NCBI GenBank assembly: GCA_964023205.1 | Contig: OZ026847.1 | Coordinates: forward strand, 13,399,182-13,463,181 | Direction of reading: 5' to 3' | DNA length: 64,000 bases | DNA from: Lutraria lutraria | Lineage: Eukaryota; Mollusca; Bivalvia; Venerida; Mactridae | Program-made: the position numbers and the translations under genes | In this document: positions 1 to 11,800 of the stretch, piece after piece | Layout: every line of letters starts with the position of its first letter | How positions within the stretch are numbered: the first letter of the stretch is position 1 | The notes under the pieces: generated by a model | The model's database searches: none | The model's input: only the letters and a program-made list of their open reading frames with translations | Told to the model about the DNA's origin: nothing

Positions 1-325
1 CGGCCTTTGAATATTTCAGGGAGGCTTTTTCAGTGTCCCCATCCCAACTATCAAGCCAAGTAGTGTGTAAAGAAAATGATAGGAAAAGGGGTGAGGCGTG
101 TATGGGTGCTTTAGACTGGGCACATTAAAGAACCAGAAAAAGCAAATTCGAAAAGAGTAGGGATATAAATGCTCAGTTTTCCTGTATTTTCTCTCCTGTC
201 CCTCTGGGGCGGTCTCCCGTCTCTCTGGGGCGGTCTCCCGTCTCTCTGGGGTGGTCTCCCATCTCTCTGGGGCGGCTCTGAAATTACTTTTGCTGTCAAA
301 TAGGCTGTTAAACACATGATGAATA
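1..325 (+). mobile_element. tRNA-derived SINE, family 1, copy 1 (cut by the window edge)
   Basis: The body matches four other copies here (15741, 39528, 40471, 52305). Shared landmarks are a GCCTTTSAATATT block, an AAGAACCAGRAA block, a TTCGAAAAGAGTAGG block followed by ATATAAATG, and a terminal GCTGTTAAACA. The tRNA-like head lies left of the window. Bases 200-275 hold about four copies of an 18-19 bp CTCTGGGGCGG-containing unit that the other copies lack, so this copy has expanded internally. The minus-strand open frame over it (16-351) is a by-product of that repeat and not a gene. Confidence 0.7.
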
Positions 326-395
326 AATAAATAAATTAATGAGAAGAGCAATTTAAGGCGAAAATATGAATAAGAGTGTTAATTTAGTTTTAATA

Positions 396-514
396 TACAG
401 TCAAACTTGTGTTTGTGGCCACCTCCAAATAAAGGCCACCCTATGAATAAAGGCCATTCATTTGGACAAAAGTCTGTTCCCCTAGGATGGCCTATGTTCA
501 CAGGTTTGACAGTA
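396..514. mobile_element. Palindromic MITE, TCAAACCTGTG family
   Basis: It begins TACAGTCAAACTTGTG and ends CACAGGTTTGACAGTA, a near-perfect inverted repeat. The interior carries repeated AAAGGCCA/TGGCCT motifs. At least six related copies occur in the window (15195, 18308, 23300, 26427, 38670, 45158). No coding capacity is visible, as expected for a non-autonomous DNA element. Confidence 0.75.
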
Positions 515-567
515 CTCCCTTTGGAATAATGCCAAGATCGTGCTTTTTTTTTCTTCATTTCTTACAG

Positions 568-682
568 TTTGACTATCAACTTGGACTTAATCTTAGAGAA
601 GTCAGAACAGCTTTTCTTCAAGTATTGTAAAAAGACTGTTGAAGACAGTTTCCAATTGGTAGATAGTCCTCGACTAAGGTGA
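568..682 (+). CDS. Possible last coding exon of an unidentified plus-strand gene
   Basis: A strong acceptor-like tract (a T-run, then CTTCATTTCTTACAG) is followed by 37 open codons ending in TGA. Read from base 569 the peptide starts LTINLDLILEKSEQLFFKYC and finishes near FQLVDSPRLR. Its composition is protein-like, with charged and hydrophobic residues alternating. The exon would start with the third base of a codon. The region after the stop is AT-rich and has poly(A) hexamers AATAAA at 2589 and 3356, the latter followed by a GT-rich tract, which fits a long 3' UTR. I do not recognise the family, and no earlier exon is in the window. Confidence 0.35.
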
Positions 683-2047
683 TCACCATGGTAACCAAAT
701 TGTCGGGAATTTTTAAATTTAGTTCTCTTTGAGGGCATTACCAAGACTTAAAACACAATAATCAAATTCTTTGGTATCGTTTATTTTTGCTGGCTTGAAT
801 TTGTGCACAAATCTTCAAAAACATTTTCACATGATCTTTAAACTGCATATTACAGTTTTAGTTAAAACAGCTTACATATCATGAGTAAAATCACACATTA
901 AATAATCAGTAAAAAAAGTTCTGCGCAAATAATGATACCTTCATATATTTATAGTAGTTTTAAACTTTGTGAATGTTGTTTTTCATGCAGATCATCATTG
1001 TTTACATCTATTGAAGTTTCTTTTAAATAATTTATCTCAAATTTGCTCTGCGCTTCACTCAAAAATCATTTTTTCTGATTAGCCATTTTGTGATATTATC
1101 TTTTAACAGCAAGTTCTTGTCTAGGCAGTTAGATGAGTTTAAAGTCTGATGTTGCTAATTGTTGGAGAACTGTAATATTTATGTATCAGTTCATTTTTTA
1201 TACATGGAAACTCTCAATATTATTACCACTTGTCATGCCAAAACTGAATCTTCTTATTGATCAGATGAGAAATTACAAGTCTACGCCTTTATCGGGGGGT
1301 ATAGATGCGAAACCACTTTATAGTGGAAAATTTGTGATAGGGACCAAAAATCAAACTTTGATACAAATGTATGTATAAAAGTTTGATGTTGATTTGTAAT
1401 TTTTTTGAACATGTAAAATTGAGTATAATATTCAGGACTGTATTCTTAGATTGATATAAGCAGGAATGAGAGCTCACTACAGCACATTTTGACTGTATTT
1501 GTTAAATTACACTTTGGTATTTTTATTTATCACATACTTGTGACGTTTTGGCTGTGCCGTAAAAATGATATGGCACTAGCATATACATAATATGTAAATG
1601 AGTCGATTCACATGAATTTATTCCTACACTGTTTTTCAACAAAATTCATAACTTCACGGGAGTAAATTTAATTGATTTTAACAATTTGAGTTAGCAAAGG
1701 CACTGTTTATATCATTAGATAGTTTCACACATTTATTATTTATGATGTTTCAAAGTGGAACTATTTTTGTGCTCCTGATTAAAAAGCCTTATTATGCATG
1801 TGTCCTCTTTTGTTATAAGTAGCAATGTCAAACAGGTATGTTGGTTTTCGCCAGAGGCTCGCATCCTATTGTTTTATTCAACTCGTTCAATGAATTCAAT
1901 ACGAAATCCACACTCATTTAATATCCTCTATGTATGAATTCTGATGCCAAATTTTTGTCACTTAAATGCATGTATATATGTTTGATTAGTTGATCTCATA
2001 GTAATGTGATATATATTTTTTTTAAATTATGTTTTGAATTTTTTTTA
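683..2047. other. AT-rich stretch without a gene; possible 3' UTR
   Basis: No supportable coding region, RNA gene or clear repeat is seen. If the exon at 568-682 is real, this is probably its 3' untranslated sequence. The short open frames on both strands here lack family resemblance. Confidence 0.4.
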
Positions 2048-2432
2048 TTAAAGCCCCATTAGCTTTTTGCTGTGGAAAAATATTTGCAAAAACATTTAAT
2101 TGCTGATATTATCCCAAGATAATTATTACCGACGAAGCAAGCCCTTTTTCGTCTGAAAACTCATTTCACTGTGATTTTTGCTTTTGTTAACTTGAAATAT
2201 GTAGGGCGCATGACGTCACTTTCCTACGTGTGCATAGCATGACTGCGGGAAAACACAGGTGTTCTATAAATAGTATTTATTTCAATGATATTGAAAAAAA
2301 TACAATAGTGGTTTGGGAAACAGTTTTTCTTGCTATAAAGTATGCACTTGAGGATAGCACACCGGATTTTTCTGTTATAGAACAAACAGAAACTATTAGG
2401 ACCAATACATTTATAAGCTTATGGGACTTTAA
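2048..2432. mobile_element. TTAA-flanked MITE (piggyBac-like), full-length copy
   Basis: Starts TTAA-AGCCCCATTAGC and ends TAAGCTTATGGGACT-TTAA, so both the inverted termini and the TTAA target duplication are visible. Its reverse complement aligns with both ends of the element at 57537-58124 inside a LINE. It is 385 bp long and has no transposase. TTAA duplication is the hallmark of piggyBac-type transposition. The family assignment rests on that and on the insertion case at 57537. Confidence 0.7.
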
Positions 2433-3801
2433 ATATACTTGTTAGAACAATTAATATCAGCTAAGATAGATATTGCTATAAATGAAGTGTTGTTGTGAAT
2501 TGTTGTAACAGACTCATATATCTTTGTCAAATACATGTGTATCAGTATGTATGACTGTGTGCATTGTATGTGTTCAAGACAGAATCAAAATAAATGTAAT
2601 TTTGTCATATTTTCTTTCATTGAGGCCTGACAAAAAAGTGTCATATTATATATAAAGATAATCTTTTCTACTTTTTAGGCTTGATTTGATCTCCAAATAA
2701 TTTTTATTTCAATGATAGGTGCAAATTTTTTATTTGGCTTTTAGGAATTTTTGGGGCAGACCCAAAAAGTCAGGTTGTTTTGAAAAAATATTTTTTGTCT
2801 GGCCTTAAATGTGTGATAAGTAAGTTGATCCTTGTTAATAATATTCATGTTGTATAATGTCTTTCTACTACATATTCATTAATCTGGCAATGTTACTGTA
2901 AGCTGACTTGCTTTTTAATTGACCTTTGTTATGGTATAATTTAAGTTAAACATACAATTGTTACTGCTCAATTTTACCATATTAGGCCAAAGCAAGGCTA
3001 TTTGTTTCTGGTCATTAAAAATAGGTTAGTAGTTTGTGGACGTTTTTATTTTATTTTGAAAGTGTGTTGAAATATTAAAAAAATATTTGCTATACTATTC
3101 CTGAGGCCTGAAAAAGTCTAGGGTCGCAGGGAACAATTTGGATACGTTGGTTAACTAGTCTAAGAATATGAAATCCTGATATTATACAACAAAAAAACTG
3201 TTTTTTTATTTTATCTCCTTTTTATACAAAGTTCAATCCTGTATAATCCTTGATGCTTGTTGTTTTTATGTTATTTTCATGCATTGTTGTATTGTTGTTG
3301 ATATTATTGTTGTATATTTTATGATTGCTCTGTGTCCTTACTAGAAATACTGTGCAATAAATACGAATGAAAGCTGTTTTATTGTTGTGTGTTTTTTTAT
3401 TCCCATTTTCCTTTCTGCAGTCGGACATGTCCTAAATAGTCACTGAAGAGAGGCAATTATTCCTGTTTTCCCGTTATGATGTTTAGTTATATTCCATCAG
3501 CCTATTAACTAAACCAAGGACTTATAAGTCCTTGACTAAACCAGTGTTAACTTTGGTCTCTGCAATTTGTCGGTATGAATCAGCTGTGGAGAATAAATAG
3601 CTTCAGAAACCAGTAATTCAACATAATATCATCACTGGCAACATGAGCTACTAGTCTTTGGTAGGAAATCAGGGGTCCCATGCCCAAACACGCATTCCCC
3701 CTACAAAGATGATCAGGCACACTTCAAAGAAAGAGGTAATGTATGACTTAAGTCCCCTGATTGTTTATTTTGGTCGGTTTTATCAGTAGACAAATTTTAA
3801 T
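2433..3801. other. AT-rich intergenic stretch
   Basis: No gene is seen. AATAAA hexamers at 2589-2594 and 3356-3361 lie on the plus strand; the second is followed within about 20 bases by a GT-rich tract, a plausible transcript end. Confidence 0.4.
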
Positions 3802-3895
3802 TTAAAGCCCCATTAGCTTTTTGGATGTTGAAATTAAAGTAGGACTTATTTTAACTAGGAAAATGTCCTTTCAGTGAAACTGACTTACATGTACT
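3802..3895 (+). mobile_element. Head of a TTAA-type MITE running into satellite DNA
   Basis: Begins TTAA-AGCCCCATTAGC and continues through TCAGTGAAACTGACTT and TACTAGCA, the same internal sequence as the complete copy at 41849-42065. Instead of reaching a right terminus it passes directly into the tandem array at 3896. This suggests that the array grew inside, or was captured by, the element. Confidence 0.6.
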
Positions 3896-5338
3896 AGCAA
3901 ATAAAACGACGTGTTATTCTCACGACACCGCTTGCAAATAAAATGACGTGTTACTCTCACGACACCACTTGCAAATAAAACGACGTGCTATTCTCACGAC
4001 TTGTAAATACAACGACGTGTTATTTTTTCATGACACCGCTTGCAAATATAACGACGTGTTATTCTCACGACACCGCTTGCAAATAAAACGACGTGTTATT
4101 CTCACGACACCGCTTGTAATTATAACGACATGCTATTCTTACGACTTGTAAATATAACGACTTGTTATTCTCATGACACCGCTTGCAAATAAAACGACGT
4201 GTTATTCTCACGACACCGCTTGTAATAATAACGACGTGCTATTCTCACGACTTGTAAATATAAAGACTTGTTATTCTCATGACACCGCTTGCAAATAAAA
4301 TGACGTGTTATTCTCACGACACCGCTTGTAATTATAACGACGTGCTATTCTCAAGACTTGTAAATATAACGACGTGTTATTCTCACGACACCGCTTGCAA
4401 ATAAAACGACGTGTTATTCTCACGACACCGCTTGTAATTATAACGACGTGCTATTCTCACGACTTGTAAATATAATGACGTGTTATTCTCATGACACCGC
4501 TTGCAAATAAAACAACGTGTTATTCTCACGACACCACTTGTAATTATAACGACGTGTTATTCTCACGACACCGCTTGTAATAATAACGACGTGCTATTCT
4601 CACGACTTGTAAATATAACGACTTGTTATTCTCATGACACCGCTTGCAAATAAAACGACGTGTTATTCTCACTACACCGCTTGTAATTATAACGACGTGC
4701 TATTCTCACGACTTGTAAATATAACGACGTGTTATTCTCACGATACCGCTTGTAAATAAAATGACGTGCTATTCTCACTACACCGCTTGTAATTATAACG
4801 ACGTGTTATTCTCACGACTTGTAAATCTAACGACGTGTTATTCTCATGACACCGCTTGCAAATAAAACGACGTGTTATTCTCACGACACCGCTTGTAATG
4901 ATAACGACGTGCTATTCTCACGACTTATAAATAAAACGACGTGTTTTTCTCACGACACCGCTTGTAATTATAACAACGTGCTATTCTCACGACTTGTAAA
5001 TATAACGACGTGTTATTTTCACGATACCGCTTGTAAATAAAATGACGTGCTATTCTCACGACACCCCTTGTAATTATAACGACGTGTTATTCTCATGACT
5101 TGTAAATATAACGACGTGTTATTCTCATGACACCGCTTGCAAATAAAACGACGTCTTATTCTTACGAAACCTTTTGTAAATTTGACTACGTGTTATTCTT
5201 ACGACACCGTTTGTAAATAAAACGACGTGTTATTCTTATGACACCGCTTGCAAAATAAAACCGTATGTTATTTTTACGGCACCGTTTTTATATACGACTA
5301 CGTGCTATTCTCACGACACCGTTTGAAAATAATACGTT
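3896..5338 (+). repeat. Satellite array of 37-bp and 32-bp units
   Basis: The basic unit is AAATAAAACGACGTGTTATT followed by CTCACGACACCGCTTGC (37 bp). A 32-bp variant ends CTCACGACTTGT and lacks the CACCG block. The two alternate, commonly 37-32-37, giving a higher-order period near 106 bp. Units are most alike in the centre and more diverged after about 5150, as expected at an array edge. Short frames across it (3948-4151, 4846-5040) are repeat artefacts. There are no spacers of unique sequence, so this is not a CRISPR array. Confidence 0.9.
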
Positions 5339-5378
5339 ACATTGTAACAGCAAAGGACATTTCATACATACATTTCAA

Positions 5379-5672
5379 AGCGTGATAAAATATTATGATG
5401 GTGATGTAGTTATAACTTATTACTGACACTAATTATTCCCACCTACTGAATTATTACTAAATATGTTAATCTTTTTATTCAACATATTTCAAAGGTATAC
5501 ATATTTACTGGTCAGTCATGGACAGTGCATACCAAATGATTATACAGTACAACATGATCTTAAAACATTTGGTTTAAGGTCAAACAGTAACCCAAATTTT
5601 CAAAGACTATCACGCATTTTTTTGCGCGGAGCTTCCTAATTGCTGTCTCCGCAGCAACATTTGTACTTGTAT
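5379..5672 (+). repeat. Dispersed repeat, copy 1 (partner at 49870-50200)
   Basis: The sequence from TATAACTTA through ACATATTTACTGGTCAGTCA, GTGCATACCAAATG and GCGCGGAGCTTCCTAATTGC to ACATTTGTACTTGTA is shared in the same orientation with 49870-50200. Similarity is high, with small indels, including about 40 bp present only in the second copy. It abuts the satellite and may be the tail of the element that carries it. No protein is encoded. Confidence 0.7.
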
Positions 5673-8092
5673 ACTTAGGTTTACATTAGGCAATAAAAAT
5701 GGATTCCGCTAACTCAATATGTCGACCCTATTTTGTTTCTGCTGACTTAGGCTTTCTATTGTTTTCTTGCCAATATTTCATATTTAACTTTGGTATAAAT
5801 GAATACATTAAAAAATGTTCTGCCGACCTACCGATCTGATATTTTGGTGGGTGTTACTGGAAATAAGGTATTTAGTGTATTTGGTCTAAACTCTGGTATG
5901 GCTGTCCATTAGTGCAATCGATGAGGACCGAAAATATCTCTTCAGCCTCTTGTTTTAATGTGTTCAGCGTTTTATGTTTTGTTTTAGTGTGATATTTATT
6001 TCCTTGAGTCGATGTCCAGTGGTTAGTGCACTGCAGTCGTGATACGGAGATCCGGGGTTGAATCCAAGTTGTGGCAGGTCCTGCCCTTCTATGAAAATTA
6101 GACAAAAAGATCGACCTTCCTCTGTATGTGAAGGGCTTGTCAGCTTTTTGTGGGAGGGTAAGATAATATTGATTATTATACAGTCCAAACCCACTGATTT
6201 TTTCAATTCCTTTCATATTATTTTGTACAGTGGGCCTGCATGCTGTACGTACACTTTCCTGTTTTTTATGTTCGAAATTCAATAAAGACTCCCAGAAACA
6301 AGCCAAGACGCTGAATGGATTTCAACACTCAAAACTATAGAACAAACTATGCCCTCGGAGAACAGTATATGACTTGTGTGGATCATAAACATTAGGACAA
6401 AGAGGTATCTAGACAAAATAGTAATGTGACGGTGCTTTTTTAATACATAAGCAGGGGAATAATTGAATATTTTGTATTGAATAAATATAAAAGATTATCA
6501 ATCATGTAGAGTCTAATGAACGTGGCGATATGGAGCTGAGTCTATATAAGCCACAAGCATTGATACAAAACATGCCAAGACAGACGAAAACTAAGCCATG
6601 CTACCTACATACAGCGATATAGACTAGCTAACGACAGCGTATAAAGAAACAACAAGCAACTGAAAAACTGGTGTATATTTGCACAAACAACAAAGGCTGT
6701 TTTTATAAAGCGTAGATAAGCATGAACCATACAGCTGAAGGTTACGAAGCATACATAATGCAATACATCTTCTAGCCAAGTCCAGCAACCAATTGGAATA
6801 TATGTTTTATACAGGTAAAGCACACATTCTGCAAATATAAATAAATAAGGTTAAAATCATACTAATATCAATGTAAAACAAGGTCAATGAAAACTCCAAA
6901 ATGCTCATAAAATGTCAATTTGCCATCAACAAGTAGAATTTACGAGATAAGCAAGATAGATCTATTCTCAATGTCTATATCAAAGGGGGCGTGACCAATT
7001 GTTTTTTTTTTACTTTACATAATTTATATAAAGATCGAGCAGGTACGCAACACTCATCGAGTGTGTCACCCATGTACAAAAGCGACTTGTCAACCTTTCC
7101 GTTCTAATGCTGATACAATGTGTTTTGTTCATTATATAACTATAATGATAATCTAGGTTTCTATGAAAAGTTACAAAACTAATTTCTTTCAATGTGTATA
7201 AAAATGGTTTCGCTGACTTCAAGATCGGATTGTTTGAATGTATTCTTTACTTACCATTCAACAAATACTATGATAAATATACATGTATTTTTGTTACAAG
7301 GAAAATTAAGGAGTTCAAGGTGTAGTTACATAACTTTAATAAAACATACCATATTTCAAAAACGCAAACAAAATGTTTTCTACCAAACTTGTTCTATCCT
7401 ATATACTTTGTTTAGCAAGTCATATAAAATTAACTGGACCAAAAATCAAAATATGAATGTTTGCCCTAACACGACCGGCGAGGAAAAATGACCTCAACCC
7501 AAAACAGTTTATGTAACTTTTATGACTAGATATTTTTCAATATGGGGACCGCAAATGGGAATTTTCGATCTGCATATTTTTTCAGTATCCACGTGTTGAA
7601 CAACATTTTTAGTCAGCACTCTTGGTCTTGGTTCAAAATGAAAAAGATATAAAAAAAATATTTCCCTAGCTACATCCACAAAATTTCAAACTTTGGTAGC
7701 GTTAGGACAAACATATACATTCTTATCTCAAGCCCTGGTACAAATTACATAAATATCGATCATGAATGTTTACCAATGACTCCGCATTAACTTTGTTGCA
7801 ACCAAAAGCAATCTGTAGCCCCGTGAATAATGTTTAGAACATCGTGGTAACATTTCAACCATTATTCATTAATTTCTTTACTGGATAAACTAAGGGAAGT
7901 ACTTTATAATTTTAAGTATTACTGACTAACATGGCCAATGCGAATATATTCTTACATTTACAATGGAAGACCTACTGAATGTACATAAATGATTGAAATA
8001 GTACTCATATAATGCACACAGTGCAGTATAAACTGTTTCTATACATAAAATAACTTTCCGAACACAATTTGTATATGCGCGAGACAAGTGTT
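5673..8092. other. Intergenic, 3' of the Reeler gene
   Basis: Apart from the tRNA-like repeat at 6008-6185 I see no gene or RNA. The sequence is AT-rich. Short frames at 6605, 7010 and 7192 resemble no family. Confidence 0.4.
6008..6185 (+). mobile_element. SINE-like element with tRNA-type head
   Basis: An A-box-like stretch (CCAGTGGTTAGTGCACTGCA) and a B-box-like GGGGTTGAATCC are spaced as in tRNA genes. They are followed by a body containing AGAAGGGC-type and CTGTATGTGAAGGGCTTGTC motifs. Cloverleaf pairing is not convincing, so this is a tRNA-derived SINE rather than a tRNA. The 144-codon minus frame at 5872-6306 that crosses it is an artefact. Confidence 0.5.
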
Positions 8093-8838
8093 TTATTTTT
8101 TCCCATATTGTTGTAAAAGATTCAAAATATTAGTAGCTGACCATAGTGAACCACCAGCCGCGGGGGCTTCTGGTGCTGCCGTTTCCGTTGGCTTCTTAGT
8201 AGTTGAAGAGAGACTTCCAGAGTTCCAATGCCAGATTGGCCTACCATCGCCTGGAGCATTCCATACAACCTGTCCATTTTTCCAGCTACTTGATGTCACA
8301 GAGCCCTGGCCGTACTGTTGCCAATCGTTACCAGTGCCCATGTTATTAGCCCCAGTGTTAGCCCCGGAAGCGGCTGCTGCTGCATTATTGGACGCTGCGT
8401 TATTCGGTTGTGGTGTTACACTGCCTGGATTACGCCATTGAGTTCCTCCCCCTTGCGAGCTCCACCCATTTTGTGCAGTATTTGATCCCCATTGGTTATT
8501 GCCTTGACCCCATGTACCGCCCTGTGCCTGAGATTGTTGTGAACCCCAGCTATTACCAGTGCCTGTACCCGTGCCAGTAGCAGTAGCACTGCCAGTGCCA
8601 TATTGTGTCCAACCATTGTTACCCCAAGTTCCTGAATTTCCCCAGTTGTTTCCAGTTCCCGAACCAGGTCTTTGAGTGTTTGATCCCCAGCTTCCGGTGT
8701 TGGAGCCCCAGCTATTTCCAGTTCCTGCGCCTAATCTACCCCATACATTCAGAGACGGTGCTGGAGTAACTGACTGTCCGGACAACCAAGGATCCATGGT
8801 AACCGCAACAGGTGCCCCTTCACCACCGACCCCAGGCG
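8093..8838 (-). CDS. Reeler gene exon 4: low-complexity tail and stop
   Basis: Acceptor TATGTATCTTTTCAG. It encodes about 247 residues rich in G, N, S, T, W and Q, with regularly spaced Trp, ending LLQQYGKK and TAA at 8095-8093. GC content is clearly above the surroundings. An AATAAA hexamer overlaps the stop codon, though the real poly(A) site is probably further on. Antisense frames at 8088, 8416 and 8676 are shadows. Confidence 0.88.
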
Positions 8839-11800
8839 CTGAAAAGATACATAAACAATAAGACAACAGTTCTTCATTAATGATACCACAGTCAAACATG
8901 TACAGAAGACAACCGGTGTATAGAGTCTATTTGGCTGTACACACCAGTAGTTTTATTTCAAATAAGCCTACACGCAGATGTAGACTTAGAATAAAGAGAA
9001 CAACCAATTAATTATTTGTTCATTCTTCAACCTCTGATCTAAATAAACAGTTTTGTCTGTACTTCTTTGTAATGTACTTTGATTATAAAAACTCAATGTG
9101 CCGAAAGACCAACTGTCAGTTAACGTTTAAAGTGCGCCAATACATGTTATTATTATGTATTAATGATTAAATGTGCGCATCATTATATTAAGCTGAATAT
9201 GTATCACGACAAAATACATGAACATGTATACATAGGAAAACAATTGTCATAGATTAAATGGCATTACACAGGCTTTTCAAGCGCATTAAATTTTAGTAAA
9301 TGCCAATAAACGGTTTAAAAGCCCAGAGGTCTTTGTTTCACTAATTGCTGCATAAGCGAAAATGTGGCTACATCACTATATGTATGGTTTTCAATTTCAA
9401 ATAATTATTCATTTGTTATAATGTTAACCATTTTGGCCAAATGTATATTGGAGATGGACTTATTATGCAATCTTATTGTAAACATTTGACATTAATGATA
9501 ATCAGTATTTGATAATTGTAAGTACATGATAATTGTTAAGTATGAAATCAAATAATGATTATATTTTAGTACGAGAAATACTTGAAGGAGCATTTTTAAT
9601 ACAATTGGTGTAGCTATACAAACAGTACAACAATATACAAACAACAACAATAAAACATTCGAAACAAAACGTGACTTGTCATTCAGTTGAACGTCTACAG
9701 ACGTAGCTAAATACAGTTATACTACAAATGTATTTATACAATCACAATATGTACACATTTATCACGACAACGTATACTGAAAGGTGTATTTATATAATGA
9801 TACAAATTACATTGCTCAATGCAGAAACTATTCAACATTATTTATACATTGTATTTACAATGTGATAAGCATGGTACATGCATGATACACAACCAATTAA
9901 ACATAATTATATAGAGAATAAAACAAACGTATCAGTTTAAGAATGCAGCAGTAACAGATATTGGTAAATCAGATCATCTGAACGCTATTTACATAATAAG
10001 ATGCAACTAAGAATATTGAATAAATTCATTTTATATCTAAATACTGATGTATTTGTAAAATATTAAGCATGGTTTGATTAAAAGAATTTAATCAACTTTT
10101 GTTACGTGAATCGCACGCAACATACGAAAAATAAAACACAAGACAAAATATCTTAAAGCAAGACATGCTAATGACAAGACAAATGCTTGCATTATCAACA
10201 TACGTCAGCCATGCATTTAAAATCCAATGTTCATTCAAGCTAGCTAGAGATTTAGGTACAACCATTATAATTCAGAGTGCGATATCTTGCTACAGTATAA
10301 AAACTTTTTCAAATTCAAAAGTGCAAACCCTATCCTACCAAACAATCCTCAAATAGGGGTTGTTTGTCGGTCCCTAAATGGGTTATGTACTCCACGAAAG
10401 CAGCAGTAGTTACTAAGCATATTCTGAAGACCTATTCTTTCCATTTGAGATAACCTATCTTGAATGTTAAAACTACAGTACAACCTCTCCAGAGCGACCC
10501 TATGTAGAGCAACAACCTCTCTATAACAACACTTTCAAAATTTCCCTAAGCTGATATTTACAATAAATTTAATCTCTGTAGAGAAACAACCTCTAAACAA
10601 CGGCCAATATTTTCAGCTCCCATAGGATGTTGCTCTACAGAGGTTGTACTGTATTGCTCTAAGAAATTACGGTGGTGCATTTTGTAAGTTACGGAGCAAA
10701 ACGTCATGACAAAAAAACACATAACAATCAATGACTTCATGAAACCAAACTGATCTAGATGGTTTAATAAAGGGGTGTGGTAAAGGCATAGTGGTCGCCA
10801 TGCAATTTACCACAATGATCAATTTAATTAAAAGACAATGACATGGAAAGACATATTATAGTGTAAGGGAACTCAGGAGCACTGCAAAGGTCAAATGGTC
10901 TCCACCTATCGCAACAGGAGGATTTTATTCTCGGAAAACACATAGTCTTACTACTGATAGGTTTCCATCTGTTTTTGAATTTGAAATGGAATTCGCACTC
11001 TGTATCATAAGTATTTATGTCGGTCGCATATCCACTGAAAATTCTGTAAGAATTTTAAATTGTCGGCATTCAATTTCAACAGTTACTGGCCCGGTTTTGG
11101 TAGGTTAGATTTTGATTTGATATACAATAGTCTTAATGTGAGTATGCTTAACACTAATTACAGGCAGCTAAAACATACACGACATACATACTGTCATCAA
11201 ATGATTTATCAATGTCTCTGATGCACTGGAACTTTTCAAATTGGAACACAAATATTGGTTTCATGATACAGAAAAAACTTCTTATCAAAAAGCTTCTCTA
11301 ATATGGAAATATCTCTAATTAATGGAAATCCCTCTAATCTATGAAAGTCTCTCTAAATTATGGAAATCCTTCTAATTTATGGAAATTCTCTAATTTCTGA
11401 AAACTCGATAAATTATGAAAATCTCTTTAATTCTTAAAACTCGCTCTAATGATAAGAAATCTTTAAATTTTGGAAAACTGACTATCAGGAACAAATACGT
11501 TTGACCCAAACATGTATGAATTTGTGAGGTATCATTGTATCAAAGTTCTTATTCTGAAGCCAAAACAACTCGTTTTCATAGAATTATCAAACAGTGGATT
11601 TGTGACCTGATCTTCTAGCAGTGCTTTAAGCATTACATGCCGATGTTTTATTTTACCTCCTTCAGCATCGGGGTCAGGAGTTGTATAACCTTTTAATGAA
11701 CACGAACACATTGAGTTAAGGACAATACATATCTGTACCCAATTGTATAAACATTGGTTAAATTTAACTTCTGGGTTAAATTTAAGCTTAGGTTAAGATG

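Noticed and set aside
16..351. Minus-strand frames with PQRDGRP/APERRET repeats
   Set aside because: They lie on a SINE with an internal 18-19 bp expansion; the same body occurs as noncoding repeat at four other places.
3896..5338. CRISPR-like array
   Set aside because: There are no unique spacers. Units are head-to-tail with two lengths, the context is eukaryotic introns and SINEs, and there are no cas genes.
5872..6306. 144-codon minus-strand frame
   Set aside because: It covers a tRNA-derived SINE-like element read backwards, and its central peptide follows that repeat.
8839..8899. Extension of the Reeler tail exon to an ATG at 8899
   Set aside because: A consensus acceptor (TTTTCAG) at 8839-8845 and phase-perfect joining to exon 3 show that this stretch is intron.
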